A DNA stretch of 64,000 nt from an uncultured Oscillospiraceae bacterium (lineage in GTDB: Bacteria > Bacillota > Clostridia > Oscillospirales > Acutalibacteraceae): contig URGJ01000004.1 in NCBI GenBank assembly GCA_900547445.1, positions 1 to 64,000 on the forward strand, given 5' to 3'. Positions 7,476 to 14,776 of this stretch are shown here, one piece after another; within the stretch, counting starts at the first letter, position 1, and each line of letters starts with the position of its first letter. The notes under the pieces are model-generated. The model was not told the DNA's origin. It did no database searches and saw only the letters and a list, made by a program, of their open reading frames with translations. The translations under genes and the position numbers were made by a program.

Positions 7476-7832
7476 TCAGGTTGTGGTTCCGCCAAGCCCA
7501 AAACTCACCGACAGCGCTTTGTCCACAAGCCCCATTGAGCCTGTATCAAGGCTGCCCATTTTTTCTTTAAGTCTCTGCTTGTCTATGGTGCGGACCTGCT
7601 CAAGCAGTACTATAGAGTCTTTTGCAAGTCCGCAGCCGTCGGCGTTAACTGAAATATGCGTAGGAAGGTTTGTTTTGTCGCGCTGGCTGGTTATCGCGGC
7701 GGCTATAACGGTGGGGCTGTATTTGTTCCCCACGTCGTTCTGGACTATAAGTACGGGTCTGATGCCGCCCTGTTCAGAGCCTACCACCGGACTTAAATCA
7801 GCATAGTAAATTTCTCCTCGCTTGATATTCAT
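7476..7832 (-). CDS. mazF: MazF/PemK-type mRNA interferase (EndoA-like)
   Basis: The 118-residue product matches the EndoA/MazF toxin family: RGEIYYADLSPVVGSEQGG at the N-terminus, then RPVLIVQNDVGN, TVIAAAITS and LLEQVRTIDKQRL. These proteins cut mRNA at short motifs. In the family the conserved Arg of the GIRPVLI segment (about residue 25) and the Thr/Ser of the AAAITS strand are catalytic; both are present. No antitoxin gene lies directly upstream on this strand, so it is either an orphan or paired in trans, as sometimes seen in Clostridia. The upstream gap holds an inverted repeat (7838-7992). Confidence 0.9.
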   Translation of the reverse strand: MNIKRGEIYYADLSPVVGSEQGGIRPVLIVQNDVGNKYSPTVIAAAITSQRDKTNLPTHISVNADGCGLAKDSIVLLEQVRTIDKQRLKEKMGSLDTGSMGLVDKALSVSFGLGGTTT

Positions 7833-7837
7833 TCCTG

Positions 7838-7992
7838 TTTCACACTCCGCTTGTAATTATGGATGACGGAAAGCTCGGCCTACTTTTAATTGCCCGTCCG
7901 TCAGGCTAATTATATTTTTGCCTGTCTTTCCCGAAATTAATCAAATAAATTTCAACACTATATAATATGTCCGAATTTTGCGGAGTGTGAAA
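7838..7992. repeat. 13-bp perfect inverted repeat flanking the mazF upstream region
   Basis: TTTCACACTCCGC (7838-7850) is the exact reverse complement of GCGGAGTGTGAAA (7980-7992), with 129 bases between them. The left copy overlaps the mazF translation-start region. The right copy follows a TATAAT-like box (7961-7966). No ORF of note lies between. It could be an operator pair, or the ends of a small decayed element. Confidence 0.55.
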
Positions 7993-8025
7993 GGCAGAAC
8001 CCACTCTTTGAGTGCAAAAATTAAA

Positions 8026-8050
8026 GCCTTTTCCATTAGGAGAAGGCTTT
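8026..8050 (-). terminator. terminator of the NlpC/P60 gene
   Basis: AAAGCCTT (8033-8040) pairs with AAGGCTTT (8043-8050). On the minus strand the stem is followed by AATTTTTG. Confidence 0.7.
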
Positions 8051-8064
8051 ATAAAGAAGTACAC

Positions 8065-9489
8065 TTATTCCGTTTGTGAGGTTGAAGCGGAGTCGGAGTC
8101 AGTAGCAGCTTCTTCCGAACTGCTTTCGTCCGAAATATCGCTTGACGGGCTTTCGGAAGGAGTGGGAGGTATTGCTGTGAGCGTTATATTTACCGTGTTC
8201 TTACTGTTGTTCGCGGTTGTAAGCTTAAGTGCTTTTACCGTGCTGTCGGCGGTGTAGCCCACGGGAACGGTAAAGCTTAACGTATAGTCGTCGTATGTAA
8301 GCCCTTCCTTAGTGAGAGCCTTGCCGCCTGACATACCTAAATCGATTACTGTCCCTGTCTTGCTGTTTTTAAGAGAAACCGACGCACCCGAAACAGGTTT
8401 ACCGCTGTTGTCGGTGACCGTAACCTCGAGCATAGCCGACATTCTTATGTTCTCGGGCGGGGTGATTACCGCGATAGGCCATTGCGGGTCGTGACCGAAA
8501 TTCATACGCTCCACCGCGCAAAATTCGGGACCGTTTTTGTTGCCCACGTGGAAAAGCCAGTTATAATTATTTTTATACCCCGCGTAAATCGCAACGTGAC
8601 TGCCGTAATCGCTCCTGTTTCTTGAATCGCAGAAAACCACAATCGAGCCGATCGGTATTTTTTCAGAGGGCTTGAAGTTTACGAATCCTGCAGAGGTTTT
8701 TGAGGCGGTGAAGGAAATTTTCCTTGAATAGCCCTTGTTCACCCATTGCTTTAAGGCTAAATACCAGTCGTTAGCCGAGGTTGAACGCGCAGGTTTAGGC
8801 AATGCTGAGGTATCTATTCCCGCAACGTTCGGCAAATAATTAAAATAAACGTATGTAACATATGACGCGCAGACAAGCCCGTGCTTTTCAAAATACTTTA
8901 TATCAGGCTTGCCTCCCGAGGTTTCATACCCGCTCGAGCCGCCGCCATAGGTAATATTTGAAAGGTAGCCAAGCCCCCTTTTATTAGCGGCAAGAATATA
9001 CTGCCACATTCTTCCGTCGGCACGATGCTTGTTTATGTTGTAGCCTGTATAAATAAGCGCGTCTAAAAAAATATTGTCGTCAATATCGGAGTTTGAATTG
9101 TATTTATAACCGCCGGTGGTCGCCGTTTGAGCCGAGCTTGCGGGTTGTTCTTTTTTAGGCGTAGCCTTTTTAGGTGCGGAGGACACGGGCTTACTGCTTT
9201 CTGAGTTTACGCTTGCAACCGATTCCTGCGCGCTTGATACCTCCGTCTCTTCGATTTCTGCGGCCGATTCAAAAACACTTTCCGCCGATTCGGAGTCTGA
9301 AATGAGACTATCCGATTTAGGCTGACTTTCGGGCTTTTTCCTAAGGGCTAAAACTGTTCCTGCCGATACCGTAACGCACAGCGCGGCAACAGCGGCGGTA
9401 ATGCAAATAGGTATTTTATGACCTGCCTAAAGCCCCGAAAGCTTTGAGAGCAGAGCAGAAATATGCGTCTTGTTTTCTTTTACTTCCAT
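8065..9489 (-). pseudogene. NlpC/P60-like cell-wall protein, interrupted by in-frame TAG
   Basis: The natural start is ATG 9489 (MEVKENKTHISALLSKLSGL), but codon 21 (9427-9429) is TAG. The same frame then continues with a transmembrane anchor (KIPICITAAVAALCVTVSAG), a Ser/Glu-rich linker, and an NlpC/P60-like domain with Cys207 (LVCASYV), His298 (SHVAIYAG) and His314. A Cna-B/SpaA-type beta domain and a Ser/Thr tail close the protein. Family members cut peptidoglycan peptides. After the amber codon the first GTG is at 9186, which would lose the anchor. TAG ends dacF, mrnC and nrdG here, so it is a true stop: mutation, sequence error or readthrough. Confidence 0.7.
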
Positions 9490-9526
9490 CAAACCCTACC
9501 GTCCTTGTTTTATTGCCGCCTAATTA

Positions 9527-10825
9527 TCAGCGCTTTTCTGTGATTTCGGTCTTGCCGCCCATATAAGGCTGAAGCGCTTTCGGAATTACAACGCTGTAGC
9601 GCTCTCCGTCAAAGCGAAGGTTGTTTTCAAGGAAAGCAATCAACATTCTCGGCGGGGCTACAACCGTGTTGTTAAGTGTGTGGGCAAGGTACTTTTTGCC
9701 GTCTGCTCCCTTAACCTTAATACCGAGTCTTCTTGCCTGCGCATCGCCTAAATTAGAGCAGGAGCAGACCTCGAAATATTTCTGCTGTTTAGGACTCCAC
9801 GCCTCAACGTCATAGGACTTGACCTTTAAATCCGCAAGGTCGCCTGTGCAGCATTCAAGCGTGCGGACGGGAATATCCATACTGCGGAAAAGCTCAACGG
9901 AATAGCTCCACATTTTATTGAACCACTCCATACTTTCCTCAGGCTTACAAATAACTATCATTTCCTGCTTTTCAAACTGGTGAATTCTGTAAATTCCGCG
10001 CTCCTCAATGCCGTGCGCGCCCTTTTCCTTACGGAAGCAGGGGGAATAGCTTGTAAGGGTGAGGGGCAGCTTTTCCTCGGGGGTGACGGTGTCGATAAAC
10101 TTACCTATCATAGAGTGCTCCGACGTACCGATAAGATAGAGATCCTCGCCCTCAATCTTATACATCATAGCGTCCATTTCCTCAAAGCTCATAACGCCGG
10201 TTACAACCTTGCTCCTGATCATGTAGGGCGGTATGCAGTAGGTGAAACCCTTGTCAATCATAAAATCGCGCGCGTAGGCAAGCACCGCCGAGTGAAGACG
10301 GGCAATGTCCCCCATAAGATAGTAAAAGCCTTCGCCCGCAACTTTGCCCGCGGCGTCCTTGTCGATACCGTTAAACAGTTGCATAATATCGGTGTGGTAG
10401 GGAATTTCAAAATCGGGGTGGGTTTGCTCACCGAACTGCTTGACCTCGACATTCTCGCTATCATCCTTGCCGACGGGGACGCTTGCGTCCACAATGTTCG
10501 GAATCTTCATCTGAATTTCAAGCACTTTACCCGAAAGCTCGTCCTCTTTTGCCTCAAGAGCCTTTAATTCCTCCGCTTGCTCGTTCACAAGCCGCTTCAT
10601 TTCTTCGGCTTCCTCGCGCTTACCCTGTCCCATAAGCATACCTATCTGCTTACTTATCTTGTTGCGGTTGGCGCGAAGCTCGTTAGCGCGGTTGTTGGCA
10701 TTGCATTTCTCGCCGTAAAGCGAAATAAGCTCGTCCACAAGCGGAAGCTTGTTATCCTCAAATTTTTTCCTGATATTTTCCTTAACAAGCTCGGGATTTT
10801 CACAAATGAATTTAATATCCAGCAT
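9527..10825 (-). CDS. serS: seryl-tRNA synthetase
   Basis: SerRS charges tRNA-Ser (and tRNA-Sec where present) with serine. The 432-residue product has the N-terminal antiparallel coiled-coil arm (about residues 28-105, rich in K/E/R) that contacts the tRNA long arm. The class II core follows, with motif 2 FRKEKGAHGIEERGIYRIHQF and a C-terminal motif 3 near NNTVVAPPRMLIAFLEN. Length is normal. A good GGAGGAATAATA site precedes the ATG. Unlike thrS and pheST here, no T-box lies between its promoter and start. Confidence 0.96.
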   Translation of the reverse strand: MLDIKFICENPELVKENIRKKFEDNKLPLVDELISLYGEKCNANNRANELRANRNKISKQIGMLMGQGKREEAEEMKRLVNEQAEELKALEAKEDELSGKVLEIQMKIPNIVDASVPVGKDDSENVEVKQFGEQTHPDFEIPYHTDIMQLFNGIDKDAAGKVAGEGFYYLMGDIARLHSAVLAYARDFMIDKGFTYCIPPYMIRSKVVTGVMSFEEMDAMMYKIEGEDLYLIGTSEHSMIGKFIDTVTPEEKLPLTLTSYSPCFRKEKGAHGIEERGIYRIHQFEKQEMIVICKPEESMEWFNKMWSYSVELFRSMDIPVRTLECCTGDLADLKVKSYDVEAWSPKQQKYFEVCSCSNLGDAQARRLGIKVKGADGKKYLAHTLNNTVVAPPRMLIAFLENNLRFDGERYSVVIPKALQPYMGGKTEITEKR

Positions 10826-10862
10826 TATTATTCCTCCGATATGTCCTTAAAATAACCATATA

Positions 10863-10891
10863 AGTATATCACATATAATTATTTATGTCAA
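10863..10891 (-). promoter_or_regulatory. sigma-A promoter of serS
   Basis: On the minus strand TTGACA (10886-10891) and TATACT (10863-10868) are separated by 17 bases. Confidence 0.8.
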
Positions 10892-10926
10892 ACCTAAAGG
10901 CGATTTTTGCCGAAACATATTTTTTC

Positions 10927-10955
10927 TTGACAAACCGATTATATTGTGTTAGAAT
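10927..10955 (+). promoter_or_regulatory. extended -10 promoter of rplU operon
   Basis: TTGACA (10927-10932), 17 bases, then TAGAAT (10950-10955) with TG at 10947-10948. Confidence 0.85.
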
Positions 10956-10961
10956 GTGTAA

Positions 10962-11047
10962 GCCGCATATTGTGGGCTTATTAAAGCTGTGCCTTTTTGG
11001 CGCACGCCCTCCGTAGCGAGACTGTATAAATGGCAGGTGTAATGAAA
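10962..11047 (+). promoter_or_regulatory. probable L21 ribosomal-protein leader
   Basis: The roughly 85-base leader before rplU holds a GTGCC-TTTTT-GGCGCAC hairpin (about 10989-11005) and a pyrimidine-rich single-stranded segment. It is in the position of the L21 leader family of Bacillota, which mediates feedback by r-protein. Assignment rests on position and the hairpin only. Confidence 0.5.
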
Positions 11048-11353
11048 ATGTACGCAATTATCGAAACAGGCGGAAAGCAGTATCGTGTTCAGAACGGCGA
11101 CGTTATCTATGTTGAAAAGCTTAACGCCGAGGTTGACGAAGAGGTTACCTTCGACAAGGTTGTTGCCGTAAACAACAGAACCTTGAAGGTTGGCAAGCCC
11201 TATGTTAAGGACGCTTTCGTTAAGGGCACCGTTTTAAAGAACGGCAAGGGTAAGAAGATTACTGTCTTCACCTACAAGCCCAAGAAGAGCAGCTCTCGCA
11301 AAATGGGTCATAGACAGCCTTATACAAAGGTACAGATTACCGAAATCGGCTAA
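11048..11353 (+). CDS. rplU: 50S ribosomal protein L21
   Basis: L21 binds 23S rRNA. The product starts MYAIIETGGKQYRVQNGD and carries the family end GHRQPYTKVQITEI; its 101 residues are normal. I prefer ATG 11048 because the AGGTG at 11035-11039 is correctly spaced from it and L21 proteins begin with M-Y-A. First gene of the rplU-prp-rpmA operon. Confidence 0.96.
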   Translation: MYAIIETGGKQYRVQNGDVIYVEKLNAEVDEEVTFDKVVAVNNRTLKVGKPYVKDAFVKGTVLKNGKGKKITVFTYKPKKSSSRKMGHRQPYTKVQITEIG

Positions 11354-11356
11354 TCT

Positions 11357-11683
11357 ATGACAAGGGTAAAATTTTCGGCTGATGAAAAAGGGCTTTGCGG
11401 CTTTGAAATCAGCGGTCACTCGTCTAAGGACGGTGACGACGAGGTCGGAAAGATTGTATGCGCGGCGGTTTCCTCCGCGGCGTATATGGCGGCAAATACC
11501 GTGACCGAAATAATAGGCGATATGGCAGAGGTCTTTGTAGACGATGCCGTGATGCGCTTTTATGTAAAAAAACCGTCCGAATGTACGGTAAAGGTTTTAG
11601 AGGGGTTAAGGCTGCATTTGACCGAGCTTTCCGAACAGTACGGCAGTAACATAAGAATTTACGGAGGTGCAAGAAATGCTTAA
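11357..11683 (+). CDS. prp: ribosomal-processing cysteine protease Prp
   Basis: Prp removes a short N-terminal extension from ribosomal protein L27 in Bacillota. The 108-residue product has the catalytic His of ISGHSS (about residue 22) and the catalytic Cys of KIVCAAVSSAAY (about residue 35). Its substrate rpmA is the next gene and overlaps this one by 8 bases. The rpmA product here begins MLKINIQLF before AHKKG, exactly the extension Prp cuts, so the pair is functionally coherent. Confidence 0.93.
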   Translation: MTRVKFSADEKGLCGFEISGHSSKDGDDEVGKIVCAAVSSAAYMAANTVTEIIGDMAEVFVDDAVMRFYVKKPSECTVKVLEGLRLHLTELSEQYGSNIRIYGGARNA

Positions 11684-11960
11684 GATTAACATTCAGTTAT
11701 TCGCTCATAAAAAAGGTATGGGCTCCACCAAGAACGGACGCGACAGCGAGTCAAAGCGTTTAGGCGTTAAGCGCGCGGACGGTCAGTTCGTTTTGGCGGG
11801 CAACATCTTAGTCCGTCAGAGAGGAACCCACATTCACGCGGGAAACAATGTCGGACGCGGCTCGGACGACACCCTGTTCGCTCTCATTGACGGCAAGGTT
11901 AAATTTGAGCGTGTAGGCAGAGACCGTAAACAGGTAAGCATTTACGCTGTTGAGCAGTAA
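11676..11960 (+). CDS. rpmA: 50S ribosomal protein L27 with cleavable N-terminal extension
   Basis: L27 reaches the peptidyl-transferase centre. The 94-residue product begins MLKINIQLF-AHKKGMGSTKNGRDS; the mature form should begin at AHKKG after Prp cleavage (established for Bacillota L27). I chose ATG 11676, with GGAGG at 11663-11667, over GTG 11667. A strong terminator follows at 11966. Confidence 0.97.
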   Translation: MLKINIQLFAHKKGMGSTKNGRDSESKRLGVKRADGQFVLAGNILVRQRGTHIHAGNNVGRGSDDTLFALIDGKVKFERVGRDRKQVSIYAVEQ

Positions 11961-11965
11961 GTTAT

Positions 11966-12003
11966 AATCCGGGCGGCAGACAGCTTCCCGGATTTATTTT
12001 TTT
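11966..12003 (+). terminator. terminator after rpmA
   Basis: AATCCGGG (11966-11973) pairs with CCCGGATT (11987-11994), followed by a T-rich run ending near 12003. Confidence 0.85.
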
Positions 12004-12021
12004 AGAAAGGAAGCGGAATTT

Positions 12022-12420
12022 ATGAAAATCTGTCATGTTTGCAAGGCGGAATGTGAGGATAATTCGGAGCTTTGCCCCGTTTGCGGAGCGGATTTGACCG
12101 TAAACACTAAAGAGGAAGAGGCAGGGGAGATAATTTTAAATAAGCCCGTGCTTTTAGCCTCGCTTGACGACGTGGTTTCGTCCGAAATATTAAAGGATTT
12201 ACTAAAAGAAAACGGTATTCCGTTTTCCTGTGATACAGAGGACGAGGGTACTTTGAAGGTCACGTTTGGCGGCTCGTTCACCGCAGATGATATTTATGTT
12301 GACGATTCCGATTTTGAAAGGGCTAATCAGATATACGAGGATTTTTTAAATTCCGAGCCGACATTTGAGGAAGATTTTTTCGATGAAGATGCCGAGGAAA
12401 CGGAGCAGGACGGCGAATGA
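12022..12420 (+). CDS. zinc-ribbon plus DUF2007-like protein
   Basis: This 132-residue protein opens with a double CxxC zinc ribbon (CHVCKAECEDNSELCPVCG, residues 4-22). A DUF2007-like alpha/beta domain follows (LLASLDDVVSSEILKDLLKENGIPF and an IYVDDSDFERANQIYEDFL end), then an acidic tail. DUF2007 proteins are called putative signal-transducing or PII-like, but no function is established. It overlaps its paralogue (ATGA at 12417), and the two look like a tandem duplication with only the first keeping the ribbon. Confidence 0.65.
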   Translation: MKICHVCKAECEDNSELCPVCGADLTVNTKEEEAGEIILNKPVLLASLDDVVSSEILKDLLKENGIPFSCDTEDEGTLKVTFGGSFTADDIYVDDSDFERANQIYEDFLNSEPTFEEDFFDEDAEETEQDGE

Positions 12421-12710
12421 GCTTTTTTAAGAGGAAGAAAGAAAACAAAGAAGACGAAAACGAGCCTGTCGTGGCGGCAATTATAAGCAATCCCGTATCA
12501 TCGGCGGTGTTTCAGGATATGCTAAAGGAAAATGGGATTCCCTTTGTGTGCCGTCAGCAGGGCGCGGGCGGCTCGGTAAAGCTGCTCTTAGGCGGAGGAA
12601 TTGTGCCTGATTATATTCTTGTTTCAGCCAAAAATTACGAGCGCGCAAGGGAGCTTTACGAGGTGTATCTTTTAAACGAGCCCGAAGAAGGCGATTTTGA
12701 GGAAGAATAA
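12417..12710 (+). CDS. DUF2007-like paralogue without zinc ribbon
   Basis: This 97-residue protein shares the pattern SSAVFQDMLKENGIPFVC and YILVSAKNYERARELYEVYL with the preceding gene. It has a basic N-terminus (MSFFKRKKENK) instead of the zinc ribbon. The shared LKENGIPF motif and spacing make paralogy clear. The function is unknown; translation is coupled to the first copy. Confidence 0.65.
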   Translation: MSFFKRKKENKEDENEPVVAAIISNPVSSAVFQDMLKENGIPFVCRQQGAGGSVKLLLGGGIVPDYILVSAKNYERARELYEVYLLNEPEEGDFEEE

Positions 12711-12740
12711 CCGATTTTTTATTATCGGAAAGGTAAGCTT

Positions 12741-14015
12741 ATGTTTGTAGATATTGCAAAAATTCATTTAAAGGCGGGTAACGGCGGCGACGGCGCGGTT
12801 TCCTTTCACAGGGAAAAGTATGTAGCCGCGGGCGGTCCTGACGGCGGTGACGGCGGCAGAGGCGGAGATATTATTTTTAAGGCGGACAGCAATCTGTCCA
12901 CCCTTGCCGATTTCCGTTACAAGCGTAAATATACCGCCGAAGCGGGACAGAAGGGCGGCGCGGGCCGTTGCACGGGCAAAAGCGCGCCTAATCTTATCAT
13001 ATCCGTTCCTGTCGGCACCCTTGTAAAGGACGCCGAAACGGGCAGAATAATCGCCGATATTTCGGACGAGGAGCCGGTTACGGTTGCCAAGGGCGGCAAC
13101 GGTGGCTGGGGAAATCAGCATTTTGCCACCGCCACAAGGCAGGTTCCGAGATTTGCCAAAAAGGGCAACCCGGGCGAGGAGCTGGACGTCACCTTAGAGC
13201 TTAAATTGCTTGCCGACGTGGGGCTTATAGGCTTTCCGAATGTCGGAAAATCCACCCTTATTTCGGTTGTGAGCGAGGCTAAGCCTAAAATCGCAAATTA
13301 TCATTTTACTACCCTTACTCCGGTACTCGGAGTTGTCAGAATGGGGGAGGGAAGCTCCTTTGTAATGGCGGATATCCCCGGTCTTATCGAGGGCGCGGGC
13401 GAGGGCGTGGGACTCGGTCACGAGTTTTTGCGCCACGTTGAAAGATGCCGACTGCTTTTGCACGTTCTTGACGTTTCGGGCAGTGAGGGCAGAGACCCCA
13501 TTGACGATTTTAATAAGATAAATAATGAGCTTTCGGTCTTTAACAGCGAGCTTGAAGCCCGCCCACAGATAATTGTGGGCAATAAGTGCGACCTTACCGA
13601 TGAGGAGGGGTTAAAACGCGTTTCGGATTATTTCACCGAAAAGGGATATAAATTCTTCCATATTATGGCAGCGATAGCCGAGGGCACGGACGAGCTTATA
13701 AAATATGTAGCGGAAGCGCTTTCAAAGCTCCCACCGATAAAGAGGTATGAGGCAGAGCCTAAGCCCGTCGAGGATTTCACCAAGCCTAAAACCCGCACCT
13801 TTAATATCCGCGTTTGCGATGGGGTTTACTTTGTCGAGGACTGCGAGTGGATTATGGATGTAATGAACACGATAGACCCCGACGATTATGAGTCCCTCCA
13901 GTATTTTGAGAGGGTGCTCCGTTCAAGCGGTATTATTACAGCGCTCGAAAACGCGGGAATTAAGCAGGGCGACACCGTAAGCGTTTACGATATTGAGTTT
14001 GAGTTTGTGATGTAA
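12741..14015 (+). CDS. obgE: GTPase Obg/CgtA
   Basis: Obg is an essential GTPase that binds the 50S subunit and links ribosome assembly to stress signals. The 424-residue product has the glycine-rich Obg fold (residues 1-158), a G domain with GFPNVGKST, DIPGLIEGA and NKCD, and a C-terminal OCT domain ending near VYDIEFEFV. Length is typical for Bacillota. It has its own AGGTAAG site and is followed after one base by mrnC. Confidence 0.96.
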   Translation: MFVDIAKIHLKAGNGGDGAVSFHREKYVAAGGPDGGDGGRGGDIIFKADSNLSTLADFRYKRKYTAEAGQKGGAGRCTGKSAPNLIISVPVGTLVKDAETGRIIADISDEEPVTVAKGGNGGWGNQHFATATRQVPRFAKKGNPGEELDVTLELKLLADVGLIGFPNVGKSTLISVVSEAKPKIANYHFTTLTPVLGVVRMGEGSSFVMADIPGLIEGAGEGVGLGHEFLRHVERCRLLLHVLDVSGSEGRDPIDDFNKINNELSVFNSELEARPQIIVGNKCDLTDEEGLKRVSDYFTEKGYKFFHIMAAIAEGTDELIKYVAEALSKLPPIKRYEAEPKPVEDFTKPKTRTFNIRVCDGVYFVEDCEWIMDVMNTIDPDDYESLQYFERVLRSSGIITALENAGIKQGDTVSVYDIEFEFVM

Positions 14016-14016
14016 A

Positions 14017-14403
14017 ATGGATATTAAAAAAGAAAATCCCGATTTGTTAAGCCCCTCGGTGCTGGCTTTTGTGGGCGACGCGGTTTACGGACTTTATGTA
14101 AGAACCGCACTTGCCGATACAAGCCGCCCGTCGGGTGAGTTACATAAAATGTCGGCGGCGGTGGTAAATGCCGCCGCACAGGCAAAGGCGTTTTCGCTTA
14201 TTGAGCCAATTCTTAGCGAAAAGGAGCTTTCGATTTTTAAGCGTGGGCGTAATTTTCACACCTCCTCAACCCCTAAAAATGCGTCAAACGGCGATTACCA
14301 CACCGCAACGGGGCTTGAGTGCCTTTTCGGCTGGCTGTATCTTTCGGGTGATAAATCACGCGCAGATGAGCTTTTTAAAATGATTTGGGAAGTTAGATGT
14401 TAG
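14017..14403 (+). CDS. mrnC: mini-ribonuclease III
   Basis: MrnC matures 23S rRNA ends. The 128-residue product is an RNase III catalytic domain without a dsRNA-binding domain: LAFVGDAVYGLYVR (signature with the catalytic Asp) and ATGLECLFGWLYLSG near the C-terminus. The last codons (WEVRC and TAG) lie within a TTAGATGTTAG tract that continues beyond the gene, so a repeat has supplied the natural 3' end; little is lost because the catalytic helices are complete. Confidence 0.88.
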   Translation: MDIKKENPDLLSPSVLAFVGDAVYGLYVRTALADTSRPSGELHKMSAAVVNAAAQAKAFSLIEPILSEKELSIFKRGRNFHTSSTPKNASNGDYHTATGLECLFGWLYLSGDKSRADELFKMIWEVRC

Positions 14404-14490
14404 ATATTAGACGTTAGACATTAGACAACGGACAATCGAGGACGCCCTTGCCTACGGAGTTAACTCTAGATGGTAGATGTTAGTTAGAGA
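14388..14490 (+). repeat. TTAGAT-type short repeat tract
   Basis: Degenerate units of the form TTAGATRTTAGA recur: GTTAGATGTTAG (14392 onward), ATATTAGACGTTAGACATTAGAC (in part), then CTAGATGGTAGATGTTAGTTAGAGA at 14466-14490. Similar tracts occur at 17952-17973 and, inverted, at 62163-62195. The tract overlaps the end of mrnC. Confidence 0.7.
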
Positions 14491-14510
14491 CTTTACGGCA
14501 ACAAGGGAGA

Positions 14511-14637
14511 TTCAAAAGGGGGAACGCCTTTTGTCGTTCAGGAAGGTTCGGAAACCCGATTGAAAGGGTGTCCGACGGTTCTTTCCCCCATTTCTGTCCG
14601 TACAGAAATGGGGTGCCCGCGCGGCATGAGCGCGAAC
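14511..14637 (+). repeat. dispersed palindromic repeat, copy A
   Basis: This 127-base element matches the reverse complement of 61950-62079 with few differences. It contains the stem CCCCATTTCTGT/ACAGAAATGGGG (14587-14613 region), a second GGTTCGGAAACCCG-type stem, and ends GCGCGGCATGAGCGCGAAC. It has no ORF and follows the TTAGAT tract. No other function visible in the 373-base gap between mrnC and the YitT gene. Confidence 0.8.
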
Positions 14638-14668
14638 CCGTGTATTGTTTATCTCATTATAAAATTTT

Positions 14669-14704
14669 GACTATTACATTTATTATTGCAATAGTCTTTT
14701 TTTA
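14669..14704 (+). terminator. terminator before the YitT gene
   Basis: GACTATT (14669-14675) pairs with AATAGTC (14690-14696), followed by eight T. It probably ends the obgE-mrnC transcript. Confidence 0.65.
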
Positions 14705-14776
14705 TTGCAATAGTTCGGTTTTATTTACCTCCTAAACGGTTAAACTAATACAAAAGCAGTTTTCGGGGTGAGAATT

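Noticed and set aside
14404..14640. Possible CRISPR array in the repeat-rich spacer
   Set aside because: Repeats are short, degenerate and without regular spacers, and no cas gene is in the window.
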